In this document: positions 7,752-16,973 of the stretch, in pieces
Numbering within the stretch: the stretch's first letter is position 1
Layout of the letters: each line of letters begins with the position of its first letter
Program-made: the position numbers and the translations under genes
Notes under the pieces: model-generated
Seen by the model: the letters and a program-made list of their open reading frames with translations, nothing else
What the model was told of the DNA's origin: nothing
Database searches by the model: none
Assembly (NCBI GenBank): GCA_013286075.1
Contig: JABDGJ010000003.1
Coordinates: 1 to 53,005 of the forward strand
DNA: 53,005 nucleotides
Direction: 5' to 3'
Source of the DNA: Chlamydiota bacterium
GTDB taxonomy: Bacteria; Chlamydiota; Chlamydiia; Chlamydiales; Parachlamydiaceae

Positions 7752-10280
7752 ATGCATGTAGATAATATTGATCTTTCCACAGAATTGGAATTAGAAGAAG
7801 CCATTGCACAGTCTTTGGAAGAGCACCAAGATACCCCAAAAAAAAGCATAGAAGCTCCTGACGAGCTTTTCATTTTCCCTCTTCTCAGGCGCCCTTTTTT
7901 CCCAGGAATGGCAGCTCCTCTTGTCATCGAACCGGGAGCTTTTTATGACGTATTAAAGATCATTGCAAAATCAGAGCATAAGTGTATTGGCTTAGTTCTC
8001 GCCCGCTCTGAAAACGCCAATATTTACAAAGCGACATTCGACGATCTTCACGAGGTGGGGGTTCTTGCTAGAGTATTGCGCGTCCTTCCAATGGAACAAG
8101 GAGGTGCACAAGTTATTTTGAATATGGAAAAGCGGTTGCGCATTACAACGCCCCTTGCCCGATCGGCAAAAACTCTCCGAGCAAAAGTACAATACCACGA
8201 AGATCATTCCTCCCTTACTCTAGAATTAAAGGCGTATGCGATTAGCATTATTTCCACAATTAAAGAGTTATTGAAACTCAATCCATTATTCAAAGAAGAA
8301 TTGCAAATTTTCTTAGGTCATTCTGATTTCACCGAACCTGGAAAATTGGCTGATTTTGCGGTAGCACTCACAACAGCATCGCGAGGAGAACTGCAAGATG
8401 TATTAGAAACGTTTGATATGCAGCACCGAATCGATAAAGCGCTGATTTTATTGAAGAAAGAATTAGATATCAGCATCTTGCAAAATAATATCAATCAAAA
8501 AATTGAAGCGACAATCAACAAAAGTCAAAAAGATTTTTTCTTGCGAGAACAACTCAAAACAATCAAAAAAGAACTCGGTATTGAGAGAGATGACAAATCA
8601 GTAGACCGAGAAAAGTTTGAAAATCGACTTAAAGAACGAAAAGTTCCTCCAGATGTTTTAAAAGTAATCCATGATGAATTAGAAAAAATGAGCGTGCTAG
8701 ACATGCAATCGGCCGAATACAATGTATCTCGCGGCTATGTTGACTGGCTGACTATCATCCCTTGGGGAATATATAGCCCTGAACATCACGACATTTTTAA
8801 AGCGGAAAAAATATTAGAAGAAGACCACTACGGTCTTGAAGATATCAAACAAAGAATTCTAGAGTTTATTGGTGTTGGATATCTTGCCAATGGGGTAAAA
8901 GGGAGCATTCTCTGTTTGGTAGGCCCCCCAGGTGTGGGAAAAACGAGTGTAGGAAAAAGTATCGCCCGCGCCTTAAACCGAAAATTTTATCGATTTTCTG
9001 TTGGTGGAATGCGAGACGAAGCGGAAATTAAAGGACATCGTCGAACCTACGTAGGAGCAATGCCAGGAAAAATGGTCCAAGCTCTTAAGCTATGTCAAAC
9101 CATGAACCCAGTCATCATGCTCGATGAAGTGGATAAAATGGGAAGAAATTACCAAGGTGACCCAGCCTCCGCATTATTAGAAGTGCTCGATCCGGAACAA
9201 AATGGAGAATTTTTGGATCATTATTTGGATGTCCGCTGCGATCTATCCAATATTCTCTTTATTGTGACTGCCAATGTATTGGACGCCATTCCCGATCCGC
9301 TGAAAGATCGAATGGAAGTTCTACGCCTTTCTGGTTATATCCTCCAAGAAAAAATGGAAATCGCAAAAAAATACCTGATCCCGAGAAATAGAAAAACCAT
9401 GGGAATCAAATCTTCTGTATTTACCATGACAAATGACGGTTTGCGTTCTATGATCAATGGATATGCACGGGAATCTGGTGTTCGAAATTTAGAAAATCTC
9501 ATTAAAAAGATTCTTCGAAAAGTTGCTCTCAAACTCATCCGAAATATGAAAGAAAAAGAATCCTTAGTTGAAGAAACAAAGCCATCGAAAAAATCGACAA
9601 AACAGACAAAGGCTCTCAATTTTTCTTCCGTGGATAAGGTAGCCGTTACTTCTGACAACCTCAAAGAATATTTGGGAAAACCAGTATTTACAAGTGACCG
9701 TTTTTATGAAGAAACGCCTGTTGGAGTTTGCATGGGTCTTGCATGGACTGCCTTGGGTGGAGCTACTCTATATATCGAATCAAGCAGGGTACAGGCAGAA
9801 AAAACGGCTATGAAATTGACTGGTCAGGCAGGCGATGTGATGAAGGAATCAGCAGAAATTGCTTGGAGTTATCTTCATAGTGTTCTCAACCAATTCGCAC
9901 CAGGGATCTCCTTTTTTGAGAAATCCCAGGTACACATCCATATTCCGGAAGGAGCCACCCCTAAGGATGGCCCCTCAGCGGGAATTACAATGGTTACTTC
10001 TTTATTATCTCTCTTGACCAACATACCCATACTCCAAAATTTGGGCATGACGGGAGAATTGACATTAACGGGTCGCGTATTGCCCATTGGCGGAGTAAAA
10101 GAAAAAATGGTAGCTGCGCGGAGATCCGGTCTTACTCGAGTCATTCTCCCTAAAGACAATGAACGAGATTGGGAAGAACTTCCTTCTTACATCAAAAAAG
10201 ATCTCTCCGTCGATTTTGTCACAGATTATCGAGAAGTATTTTCTATTGCCTTCCCCACCCTCAGAAAATTAAAGAAGTGA
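7752..10280 (+). CDS. lon: ATP-dependent Lon protease
   Basis: 842 residues, in the range for LonA. Order of domains: an acidic leader, the LON substrate-binding domain (about 40-240), a coiled-coil segment, an AAA+ module with Walker A GPPGVGKT (391-398) and Walker B VIMLDEVDKMG, and a C-terminal serine protease domain with catalytic S742 (in DGPSAGITM) and K783 (in GGVKEKMVAARRSG). An unusually Lys/Glu-rich insert of about 30 residues sits between the AAA+ and protease domains (about 595-625). Lon degrades misfolded and short-lived regulatory proteins in the cytosol. Start is ATG 7752 with GGGAG about 9 bases upstream. It leads a plus-strand cluster (lon-rfaE2-rhomboid-rnz-xerC); lon near rnz and xerC is also the order I recall for C. 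trachomatis. Confidence 0.98.
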   Translation: MHVDNIDLSTELELEEAIAQSLEEHQDTPKKSIEAPDELFIFPLLRRPFFPGMAAPLVIEPGAFYDVLKIIAKSEHKCIGLVLARSENANIYKATFDDLHEVGVLARVLRVLPMEQGGAQVILNMEKRLRITTPLARSAKTLRAKVQYHEDHSSLTLELKAYAISIISTIKELLKLNPLFKEELQIFLGHSDFTEPGKLADFAVALTTASRGELQDVLETFDMQHRIDKALILLKKELDISILQNNINQKIEATINKSQKDFFLREQLKTIKKELGIERDDKSVDREKFENRLKERKVPPDVLKVIHDELEKMSVLDMQSAEYNVSRGYVDWLTIIPWGIYSPEHHDIFKAEKILEEDHYGLEDIKQRILEFIGVGYLANGVKGSILCLVGPPGVGKTSVGKSIARALNRKFYRFSVGGMRDEAEIKGHRRTYVGAMPGKMVQALKLCQTMNPVIMLDEVDKMGRNYQGDPASALLEVLDPEQNGEFLDHYLDVRCDLSNILFIVTANVLDAIPDPLKDRMEVLRLSGYILQEKMEIAKKYLIPRNRKTMGIKSSVFTMTNDGLRSMINGYARESGVRNLENLIKKILRKVALKLIRNMKEKESLVEETKPSKKSTKQTKALNFSSVDKVAVTSDNLKEYLGKPVFTSDRFYEETPVGVCMGLAWTALGGATLYIESSRVQAEKTAMKLTGQAGDVMKESAEIAWSYLHSVLNQFAPGISFFEKSQVHIHIPEGATPKDGPSAGITMVTSLLSLLTNIPILQNLGMTGELTLTGRVLPIGGVKEKMVAARRSGLTRVILPKDNERDWEELPSYIKKDLSVDFVTDYREVFSIAFPTLRKLKK

Positions 10281-10281
10281 T

Positions 10282-10803
10282 ATGACAAAAAGTCTCCAAA
10301 CAAAGACTACTCAGTGGGCAGAGAATTACCAACACAAAATGATTCATCCCAAAGATTTGTCAGACAGGGCCACATTTTTTCGGAATCAAAACAAAAAAAT
10401 CGTCACTCTGAATGGTTCCTTTGACCTTCTGCATGCGGGTCATTTACACATTCTCTACGAAGCTTCTTTACAAGGAGATCTTCTTATTGTCGCCTTAAAC
10501 AGCGATGCTTCCATCAAAAAATACAAAAGTAATAGTAGGCCGATCATTCCACTAGAGTATCGGTTGCAGATGATGGCGGCTCTTGCATTTGTTGACTATG
10601 TCACTTGGTTTGAAGAAACAGATCCCCGAACTATACTCCAACAAATTCGACCACATGTTCATGTCAATGGAACAGAATATGGAGAGAATTGCATAGAAGC
10701 GGATACCGTTCTTTCTTGTGGAGGAAAAATGCATATTGTATCAATTGTACCTGGGCTGTCCACATCAAAAATTATCGAAAAAATCCGACATCTATGCGAC
10801 TGA
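10282..10803 (+). CDS. rfaE2: D-glycero-beta-D-manno-heptose 1-phosphate adenylyltransferase-type nucleotidyltransferase
   Basis: 173 residues, equal to the stand-alone RfaE domain II (HldC). The cytidylyltransferase fold is marked by GSFDLLHAGHLHIL (HxGH motif near residue 52), followed by ALNSDASIKKYK and the late LSTSKIIEKI segment. Family members adenylylate heptose 1-phosphate to ADP-heptose, an LPS inner-core precursor and a host-sensed molecule. No kinase domain (RfaE domain I) is fused or adjacent, so substrate and pathway completeness are unproven. It starts directly after lon (1 base between stop and ATG) and its 3' end overlaps the rhomboid gene by 10 bases, so translation is probably coupled. 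Confidence 0.88.
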   Translation: MTKSLQTKTTQWAENYQHKMIHPKDLSDRATFFRNQNKKIVTLNGSFDLLHAGHLHILYEASLQGDLLIVALNSDASIKKYKSNSRPIIPLEYRLQMMAALAFVDYVTWFEETDPRTILQQIRPHVHVNGTEYGENCIEADTVLSCGGKMHIVSIVPGLSTSKIIEKIRHLCD

Positions 10804-11942
10804 TTGGAACAATTTCGAACGAGAAAAACGCTATTGTATTTTCTCGATTTCTTTCACAGCAAGGAATTGCTCATGAAGTTGAAAAAAAACAAAACGTCGA
10901 CTGGGGAAACGAGGAGTATGGGTCGATCGAATATACTTTCTGGATTCGAGAAGAAGACCAATTTCCACAGGCACTTGCATGGTGGAACCGATTTTGTCAA
11001 AACCCTTCTGACTCTTTCTTCGCCCCACCCCCCATCATTCCAATTCCTGAAGGAGACATTCCCCCTTCTCCCCAAATGAAAACACAAGTAAAAAAACGAC
11101 CACAACCCCCTCTTGGAGCCTTAACAAAGGGAATACTCGTCCTTTGTTGTCTATTGTTACTCGGAAATTTATTTCTTTTTCCATCGCTTCAGATTCCTCC
11201 GCAATATGCGAATCTTGCTGTATTTTCTTCTCCTATTGATAAGGAACTGTTATATGATTACCCCCAATTTTATGAGCTAGTCAATCGTTTCATTACTCTC
11301 TATGGGGAAAAAGAATTCGAAAGTCGGAAGGAACTCCCGCCTGAAGCACAACGTTTGCTCAAGCAAATCGAAAATACTCCCTACTGGCCAGGTCTATACC
11401 CACTTGCCTTAGAAAAAAATCGGAGTCATACTCTCACCCAGTATCCAATGTTTGAAAAAATCAAAGAAGGAGAATGGTGGCGTTTATTTTCTCCCTGCCT
11501 TCTCCATGCAGGCTTTCTCCATTTATTTTTTAATATGTTATGGCTCATTCTATTGGGAAAGCAAATGGAGCCGCGGCTCCCTGCTGTTCGCTATATTCTT
11601 TTCATTCTTATCGTGGGAGTCATTTCCAATACAGCGCAATATCTGATGAGCGGTGCTAACTTTGTTGGTTTTTCTGGGGTGTTGTGTGGCATGATCGCAT
11701 TTATTTGGGTACGACAAAGAAAAGCGGCGTGGGAGGGATATTTTATCGACCGCTCAACCATTTCATTTATGTTTCTATTTGTCTTAGGGATGGCTTGTAT
11801 CCAACTTTTTTCCTTTCTGATGGCAAAATCATTTGATCTAGCCTTTTCTCCAAATATTGCGAATACGGCTCACATCGGAGGAGGAATTGCGGGGTTTGCT
11901 TTGGGAAAACTCAATTTTTTTAGATGGAAGCAATTCAAATGA
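10794..11942 (+). CDS. Rhomboid family intramembrane serine protease (GlpG-like)
   Basis: About 382 residues from ATG 10794, which overlaps the previous stop. The first roughly 85 residues ([20 protein letters not shown]...) resemble the GlpG cytoplasmic N-terminal domain. A Pro-rich linker and then six or so membrane helices follow. Catalytic Ser lies in GFSGVLCGM and catalytic His in [15 protein letters not shown]; the N-terminal [14 protein letters not shown] supplies the oxyanion-side His/Asn. Rhomboids cleave membrane proteins within or near the bilayer; the substrate is unknown. A region of about 90 residues between the first and second hydrophobic segments ([18 protein letters not shown]...) is longer than in E. 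coli GlpG and is expected on the periplasmic side. It overlaps rnz by 4 bases (ATGA). Confidence 0.9.
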   Translation: MRLIGTISNEKNAIVFSRFLSQQGIAHEVEKKQNVDWGNEEYGSIEYTFWIREEDQFPQALAWWNRFCQNPSDSFFAPPPIIPIPEGDIPPSPQMKTQVKKRPQPPLGALTKGILVLCCLLLLGNLFLFPSLQIPPQYANLAVFSSPIDKELLYDYPQFYELVNRFITLYGEKEFESRKELPPEAQRLLKQIENTPYWPGLYPLALEKNRSHTLTQYPMFEKIKEGEWWRLFSPCLLHAGFLHLFFNMLWLILLGKQMEPRLPAVRYILFILIVGVISNTAQYLMSGANFVGFSGVLCGMIAFIWVRQRKAAWEGYFIDRSTISFMFLFVLGMACIQLFSFLMAKSFDLAFSPNIANTAHIGGGIAGFALGKLNFFRWKQFK

Positions 11943-12865
11943 CCGTACGAGATTTAATTATATTGGGATGTTCTAGTCAGCAACCTACCCGTCACCGAAA
12001 TCATGGAGCGTACTTACTTCGCTGGAATGATGAAGGGTTTCTATTTGACCCTGGCGAAGGGACGCAAAGGCAAATTATTTTTGCAGATGTCTCTCCTAGT
12101 ACAATTTCCTCCATTTTTATTTCCCATTTCCATGGCGATCATTGTCTTGGATTGGGATCCATTATCATGCGCCTCAATCTCGATAAAGTACCCCATCCCA
12201 TCCATTGTTACTATCCAGCCAGCGGAAAAAAATTTTTTGACCGACTCCGATACGGAACCATTTATCACGAAATGATCAAAATCATTGAGCATCCTGTTTC
12301 ACAACCAGGCTTAGTAGAAGAAAATGAAAAATTCCGAATTGAAGCCACCTTTCTGGAACATGGAGTGGAAAATATTGGCTGGCGCATCACAGAAGCAAAT
12401 ACCAGAAAATTTGATCAAGGAAAACTCAGTCAGTATGGAATTCGAGGTCCTCTCGTACGAGAAATCCAAGAAAAAGGGTTTCTTCTGATCAACGATCAAA
12501 AAATTTTGCTCGACCAAGTCAGCTGGTTGAGGCGGGGAGATAGTTTTGCGATAGTAATGGATACTCTTCCCTGTCAACAAGCAATCGATATTGCACGAGA
12601 TGCCACATTATTTGTATGCGAAAGCACCTATTTAGAAGAACACCGAGAATTGGCCAGAATGCACAATCATTTAACTGCAAAGCAAGCAGCACAAATCGCA
12701 AAAGAGGCGCATGCCCAAGAACTCATTCTCACTCACTTTTCTGCTCGATACCAAAACGTAAAACAATTTGAGCAAGAAGCGCGCACAATTTTTCCTAATA
12801 CGTTTGCTGCCGATGATTTGCTCACTTTTCCTTTTCCAAAAAGTAGTGTTCCTGTGTTAAGTTAG
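11939..12865 (+). CDS. rnz: Ribonuclease Z (tRNA 3' endonuclease)
   Basis: About 308 residues. Metallo-beta-lactamase fold with the motif [12 protein letters not shown] (His-x-His-x-Asp-His), a downstream His/Asp set ([26 protein letters not shown]) and the C-terminal ILTHFSARY. RNase Z trims the 3' trailer of precursor tRNAs to leave the CCA acceptor site. I choose ATG 11939, giving the classical ATGA overlap with the rhomboid stop; ATG 11924 would add MEAIQ. The stop codon TAG (12863-12865) lies inside a short dispersed palindrome, TTAGGGCATGTCCTAA, so the very C-terminus may have been set by a repeat insertion. It sits upstream of xerC, as I recall for Chlamydia. Confidence 0.94.
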   Translation: MTVRDLIILGCSSQQPTRHRNHGAYLLRWNDEGFLFDPGEGTQRQIIFADVSPSTISSIFISHFHGDHCLGLGSIIMRLNLDKVPHPIHCYYPASGKKFFDRLRYGTIYHEMIKIIEHPVSQPGLVEENEKFRIEATFLEHGVENIGWRITEANTRKFDQGKLSQYGIRGPLVREIQEKGFLLINDQKILLDQVSWLRRGDSFAIVMDTLPCQQAIDIARDATLFVCESTYLEEHRELARMHNHLTAKQAAQIAKEAHAQELILTHFSARYQNVKQFEQEARTIFPNTFAADDLLTFPFPKSSVPVLS

Positions 12866-12877
12866 GGCATGTCCTAA
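12862..12877. repeat. 16-bp dispersed palindrome TTAGGGCATGTCCTAA
   Basis: This is a member of the TAGGGCRTGTC family; a copy differing at one base lies at 43159-43174. It contains the TAG stop codon of rnz. TTAG at one edge and CTAA at the other would fit a duplicated YTAR or TA insertion target. Confidence 0.7.
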
Positions 12878-12911
12878 GCAAAGTAAAATCTTAAATACAG
12901 AGATACCTTCC

Positions 12912-13901
12912 ATGTTTGTCGAAATTTGTTATCGTTTTTTAGAATATCTCCACATCGTCAAACAAGCTTCTGAACACACAATTCGAAACTACGCTATTGA
13001 CCTTAACGCCTTCAAAGAGCATTTGGAACGAGAATGGCTTCCCGATGAACCTGCTGAAGCAAAACCGGAAAAAATTTCTCACAAAGATCCTTATTCTGTT
13101 CGGTATACGTTGTTTGATCGCCTTCTTCCCATTGCCAAAATCGATCGAAAAACGATTCGGGGATTTTTGGCTTGGTTGACAGAAGTACAACAAAATAAAC
13201 GAACCATTGCTCGGAAGCTTTCCTCTTTGCGAAGTTTCTTCCGGTATGCATTATTGCAAAAGCTCATCTCACAAAATCCGACAGAAGAACTCGATAGTCC
13301 CAAACTAGAAAAGAAACTGCCTACTTACTTGAACTACGATCAAATTACCCATTTATTTGACCAACCCGATCGATCCTCTTATCTTGGATTTCGAGATCGA
13401 GCGATCATGGAGCTCTTTTATAGCTCAGGACTCCGTGTAAGTGAACTAGTCGCATTAAATCGAGAAGATTTTGATCGGATCAATTTGACAATGAAGTTGC
13501 GAGGCAAAGGAAAAAAAGAGCGGATTGTTCCGATTACCAAAAATGCAGCGAATTGGATACAAGCCTACTTAACTCATCCGGAAAGAAAACAAGATTCAAA
13601 TACACATGCAGCAGAAGTCGATCCACAATCGATTTTTCTCAACAAACATGGTTCTCGACTCACGACTCGATCAGTCGATCGAAAATTCGACAAATATCTT
13701 ACACAAAGTGGCTTGGCAGGAAAAGTCACTCCCCATACCATACGACATACAATCGCTACCCATTGGTTAGAGAATGGAATGGATTTAAAAACCATCCAAA
13801 TGCTCTTAGGTCACAGCTGCCTTGCCACCACGACCATTTACACCCAAGTTTCCACAAAATTGAAGAAAAAGGTGTACGACGAAACACATCCTAGAGCCTG
13901 A
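12912..13901 (+). CDS. xerC: Tyrosine recombinase XerC-like (dimer resolution at dif)
   Basis: 329 residues. An N-terminal SAM-like core-binding domain (FLEYLHIVKQASEHTIRNYAIDLNAF...) is followed by the catalytic domain. The catalytic set is visible: Arg in SGLRVSELV, His and Arg in HTIRHTIATHWL, His in LLGHSCLATTTIYT, and Tyr in the same IYT. XerC/XerD act at dif to resolve chromosome dimers. The protein is about 30 residues longer than E. coli XerC because of an insert after the first helices (EPAEAKPEKISHKDPYSVRYT). Synteny with rnz suggests xerC over xerD, but the sequence alone does not decide. It is convergent with the unknown gene at 13905-15431, only 3 bases apart. Confidence 0.93.
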   Translation: MFVEICYRFLEYLHIVKQASEHTIRNYAIDLNAFKEHLEREWLPDEPAEAKPEKISHKDPYSVRYTLFDRLLPIAKIDRKTIRGFLAWLTEVQQNKRTIARKLSSLRSFFRYALLQKLISQNPTEELDSPKLEKKLPTYLNYDQITHLFDQPDRSSYLGFRDRAIMELFYSSGLRVSELVALNREDFDRINLTMKLRGKGKKERIVPITKNAANWIQAYLTHPERKQDSNTHAAEVDPQSIFLNKHGSRLTTRSVDRKFDKYLTQSGLAGKVTPHTIRHTIATHWLENGMDLKTIQMLLGHSCLATTTIYTQVSTKLKKKVYDETHPRA

Positions 13902-13904
13902 TTT

Positions 13905-15431
13905 CTACTTTTTTGGACGAATAAGTACAATTTTCACGTTGCGTTCCTTTGCGGCTCGGAGAACTTCTTTAAATGTCTCTATAGAATTGTACTTATCAAA
14001 CTTATCTTTTTTTATAGATAATCCTTCTTCTCCCTCTTCCAGATAACGCGAGTCAACAGCAAGACCCCCAATTTCTGTAATAGGTGGCTTACCAGTCATT
14101 TTATCTTGTCGTTTTGGAGTTAATATACCTAATTCAGAATATTCTCCATATGTAGGAACTTGCGCGGCTAGTTCTTTTGGTGTCAACACTCTATTCGTCT
14201 TTTTAAGAGCGCCCGCCTGGTATTCGCTCATTGCGCGTAGGTTATCTTCTTCGTCTCCCTCTGTTTCTAGAATTTTTATAATGGCTTTCATATGACTCAT
14301 AAAATTCTCTATTATGTAAGAAATTGGTGTTTGGAATGAGTTTCCAAATAGTTGTTGAGAAAGAGCCGTTTGCTCTTCCCTTGTAAGAAGAAGCACCGAT
14401 TCTTGTACTTTTTCTAAGTCTTGCACAATCCCGTTGCCTTTAATATAATTTTCCTCTGGCGAAGAACCTTTCACAATCGATATGAATTCGTTTAAATAGT
14501 TCAATAGATAATTTATTTTTTCTCGTCCTGCTATATATTTTTGAGCCTCATCCTCCATGCTTATAAGAGGTATATTTGTATCAAAGGGTGAAACTTGCAA
14601 AATAGCCTCTGGATGAGCTCTAAGAATAATACTAGTGGGAAGGTTTGTAAAAATCTTCAAGTTTGGTTCATAGTAAGAAGTTGAAATAACTTCCGCTTGA
14701 TTCAAAATAAAATCTTCGTTATTAGAAAATTTTCCTGTATCAGGCATTTCTTGTAGCATTCGTAATGTGTTCTTAGTTCCGCCGGTACCGTGAAGAATGA
14801 AGGGTTCGGAACTTTCATACACATCCAATTCTTCTCCATCTACGACGAGTTTTTTTAATCTATATCCAAGTTTTTCCATTTCCTCTTTTCCATTCGCCTG
14901 CATCATAGAACTAGTTGACTCAGCAATTGACCGCCAATCATTTCGAACCCTTTTTTCCATTGGGCTATCTTCAAGCCTCCCTATCTGCTGCTTAGTTTTA
15001 GTAAAATGTTCGTTATTATTTTCCCACGGATTAAGAAAACCAAATTCTTCCACTAAATAGGCAATATAAGGAAAGCGGCGTCGATTGGTTGCAATAGAGA
15101 AGGGACAATCTATAAGAGTAGCACTCTTATTGGGAGCATAGTGATAATGAAAGAAGATTTTCATCATTAAAGCGAGAAGAGGAGGGATTCCTAATAGAAG
15201 GGACAATTGTTTTAGTCGAATTTCAGTTTTTGTTTGTGTACATTCCATTATTCTATATCTGTGTTTATCGATTGGAACTACACACTTATATGTTTTATCA
15301 AATATAAAATACTTATTTACGCATCTGCAAATCTTATGGCTAGTGGCTTCTGGAGAATGACGATTTTTACCAAAATCATCTAAGTAGAGAGGACTCCAAA
15401 AAGAAATGGGTACAGAATTATTTTTTATCAT
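13905..15431 (-). CDS. Unknown 508-residue protein with one membrane segment; weak HGT/STS/ExE pattern
   Basis: No family recognised. The N-terminal 70 residues are Cys-rich and polar. A hydrophobic segment lies at about 74-96 (LSLLLGIPPLLALMMKIFF), and a large soluble part follows. The stretch 211-300 is notable: FILHGTGG (H214, G215, T216), ISTSYYEPN (S250-T251-S252) and SMEDEAQKY (E293, E295). A His-Gly-Thr or Arg strand, an STS strand and an ExE loop in this order recall ADP-ribosyltransferase folds, but spacing and context are not convincing enough for a call. The C-terminus is charged and basic (IVLIRPKK). The gene is ATG-started (15431), downstream of 500 bases of AT-rich, repeat-filled DNA, and next to another lineage-specific membrane protein. 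An effector or inclusion protein is possible; that is inference. Confidence 0.7.
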   Translation of the reverse strand: MIKNNSVPISFWSPLYLDDFGKNRHSPEATSHKICRCVNKYFIFDKTYKCVVPIDKHRYRIMECTQTKTEIRLKQLSLLLGIPPLLALMMKIFFHYHYAPNKSATLIDCPFSIATNRRRFPYIAYLVEEFGFLNPWENNNEHFTKTKQQIGRLEDSPMEKRVRNDWRSIAESTSSMMQANGKEEMEKLGYRLKKLVVDGEELDVYESSEPFILHGTGGTKNTLRMLQEMPDTGKFSNNEDFILNQAEVISTSYYEPNLKIFTNLPTSIILRAHPEAILQVSPFDTNIPLISMEDEAQKYIAGREKINYLLNYLNEFISIVKGSSPEENYIKGNGIVQDLEKVQESVLLLTREEQTALSQQLFGNSFQTPISYIIENFMSHMKAIIKILETEGDEEDNLRAMSEYQAGALKKTNRVLTPKELAAQVPTYGEYSELGILTPKRQDKMTGKPPITEIGGLAVDSRYLEEGEEGLSIKKDKFDKYNSIETFKEVLRAAKERNVKIVLIRPKK

Positions 15432-15714
15432 TTTAATTAACCATAAACTATTAATAATTACTATTATTATAAGTTTGTTTTATTTTTAAATGATAAATTT
15501 ATTGTCAATTTTTAGTTTTTTAAATATTACCTCACAAGTATTTGTAAATCAATTTTTAATTATTTGTTAGAATATCTTTAAAAAGAATAGTAACTAATCA
15601 ATGGATAGGCAGGGAAAATAAATGTATAAAATATTTTAAAATATAGAAATTATCGAGTAATAGAAAGGCTCTTGAATTCAAGTAATGGAGTGTTTACAAC
15701 TTAAAGCTGACCTG

Positions 15715-15779
15715 ACGCATTGAACTTAATCTCGATCTTGATCATGATCTTAATCTTGCTTTTCTTTAAATGATCAGAG
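15715..15779 (+). repeat. TTRATC hexamer array with conserved flanks
   Basis: The array contains TTAATC/TCGATC/TTGATC-type hexamers between flanks ACGCATTGAAC and TTTCTTTAAATGATCAGAG. The reverse complement recurs at 43910-43956 with identical flanks but exactly 18 bases (three hexamers) shorter. The 37-base core 15725-15761 recurs exactly at 43692-43728. At 43 kb these repeats surround a four-helix-bundle gene fragment; here no coding remnant is visible. Confidence 0.85.
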
Positions 15780-15787
15780 TCACTAAA

Positions 15788-15819
15788 TAGGGCGTGTCAT
15801 CAATTGATGACACACCCTA
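15788..15819. repeat. 32-bp near-perfect palindrome with TA on both ends
   Basis: TAGGGCGTGTCATCAA is followed by its reverse complement with a single mismatch, centred on CAATTG at 15801-15806. Half-copies occur at 3495-3517 and 34726-34745. It looks like two element ends joined head to head with a TA target on each side: the smallest possible remnant of a TA-inserting element. Confidence 0.75.
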
Positions 15820-15902
15820 GCTTTATGGTTCACGACGGGACAGTTTTAAAACGGCTTCTGAGAGGGATTGACAAACCCGATCGTCTGATTTTTTTGCTAC
15901 AA

Positions 15903-15949
15903 TTCGAAAGAGTCTTTAAGAGGCTATTATAATTACAAAATACCCTCTA
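15903..15949 (-). repeat. TAGAGGGTATT-type repeat end; supplies the stop codon of the next gene
   Basis: On the minus strand the sequence reads TAGAGGGTATTTTGTAATT and runs on to GAAAGAGTC-like sequence ending at TTCGAA. The first TAG (15947-15949) is the stop codon of the minus-strand gene at 15947-16885. Closely related ends occur at 22700-22726 and 22925-22963, and a relative at 34807-34856. Confidence 0.75.
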
Positions 15950-16885
15950 AGTCTCAAAAAGCACTATATCTTCATTATTAAGAAGCTCCAAAACCTTGGA
16001 AGCTGCTTTTTCATTAGCAAGTTTCATATCTTGAGCAGAAAAATAAGTATAGGCAACGCGATATACTAAAAACACTGTGGCACTACCCATAGCAATTATC
16101 CCTATTTTCACCAAAAAACCGGCTTGAAAAACAGCTCCGACAAATGCTGTTGCGGAACCGACCAAAAGGAAAACAATTCCGACAATTTTTTGAATTTCAT
16201 TTCTTCTATCCCGACCAATGACAGAATCAATTTGTACCGTTATCTCTTTCTTGAGGTCATTAAATTTATCGTGAAACTTTTTCTCTTTATATCCGTGTTG
16301 GATTTTCTGCCATTCAGAGTAGTTACTATTGGTATCAAGTTGTACCATTTGCTTTGCAAAAAACAAGCTAGCAAAAACTGCCGTTACTGCGCTCAATACT
16401 CCCATTGCTATGAAGAACCACTGCTCTCTTTCTTCTTTTTCTTGTTTCACTTGTTCCGCTGTCTTTTCTGCCTCTACCTTGATGGTAGTATTTGTACTAT
16501 TGTCTAGGTTAATATTTGTACTATTATCCACGTTTCTCACGTTTCTATTGAATAACGGTACAACGGAGGAAAAAAATTGATGGTTTGAAGAACTTCTTAC
16601 AGGACTGCTTGACGAGGAACTGGAAGACGGGGATTGATTGTTAGTACTTTGGGGTGGATTTCCGAAATATCCGGGATTTATGGAAGGATTCACTAACATC
16701 CTTACTTTACTCAAACAGGGAGGTTCCCAGTCTTTGATGATTATATATTGGTCTACGTTCCTATGTATTTTTACAAAACCCCATGCAAAGGATAGAAATT
16801 CTTGTGCTGTTTTCTTCGAGGCCATAGAAGGTTGCTCGGTTTTGAAAATAGGTATTTCCGAAGACATTGGAAATGACACTGACAT
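15947..16885 (-). CDS. Unknown membrane protein, Inc-like hydrophobic layout
   Basis: 312 residues with no recognised family. The N-terminal ~150 residues are polar, with a Ser-rich tract (about 85-100) and an Asn-rich stretch with two DNSTN copies (about 120-132). A charged helix (EKTAEQVKQEKEEREQ) leads into a first hydrophobic segment (about 157-177). A 55-residue coiled-coil-like loop is followed by two closely spaced hydrophobic segments (about 234-254 and 257-281) that form a hairpin of the kind seen in chlamydial inclusion-membrane (Inc) proteins. There is no signal peptide. Start is ATG 16885 with AAGGG 8 bases upstream. The stop codon lies inside a dispersed repeat end. It neighbours another lineage-specific membrane protein. 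Inc-like status is inference from hydropathy only. Confidence 0.7.
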   Translation of the reverse strand: MSVSFPMSSEIPIFKTEQPSMASKKTAQEFLSFAWGFVKIHRNVDQYIIIKDWEPPCLSKVRMLVNPSINPGYFGNPPQSTNNQSPSSSSSSSSPVRSSSNHQFFSSVVPLFNRNVRNVDNSTNINLDNSTNTTIKVEAEKTAEQVKQEKEEREQWFFIAMGVLSAVTAVFASLFFAKQMVQLDTNSNYSEWQKIQHGYKEKKFHDKFNDLKKEITVQIDSVIGRDRRNEIQKIVGIVFLLVGSATAFVGAVFQAGFLVKIGIIAMGSATVFLVYRVAYTYFSAQDMKLANEKAASKVLELLNNEDIVLFET

Positions 16886-16973
16886 TAGTTTTCCCTTAAT
16901 TTATATTTTTTATTATAATTAAATTAATTTTAGATTAAGATCCAATTTAATTCAATCGATTTTTGAGAAAAAC

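Larger units (their letters stand above)
15432..15946. other. 515-bp gene-free stretch filled with repeats
   Basis: 15432-15660 is very AT-rich and probably holds the promoter of the minus-strand gene at 13905-15431. Then come a hexamer repeat (15715-15779), a 32-bp palindrome (15788-15819) and a repeat end (15903-15949). No ORF, tRNA or convincing terminator is visible. Confidence 0.8.
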
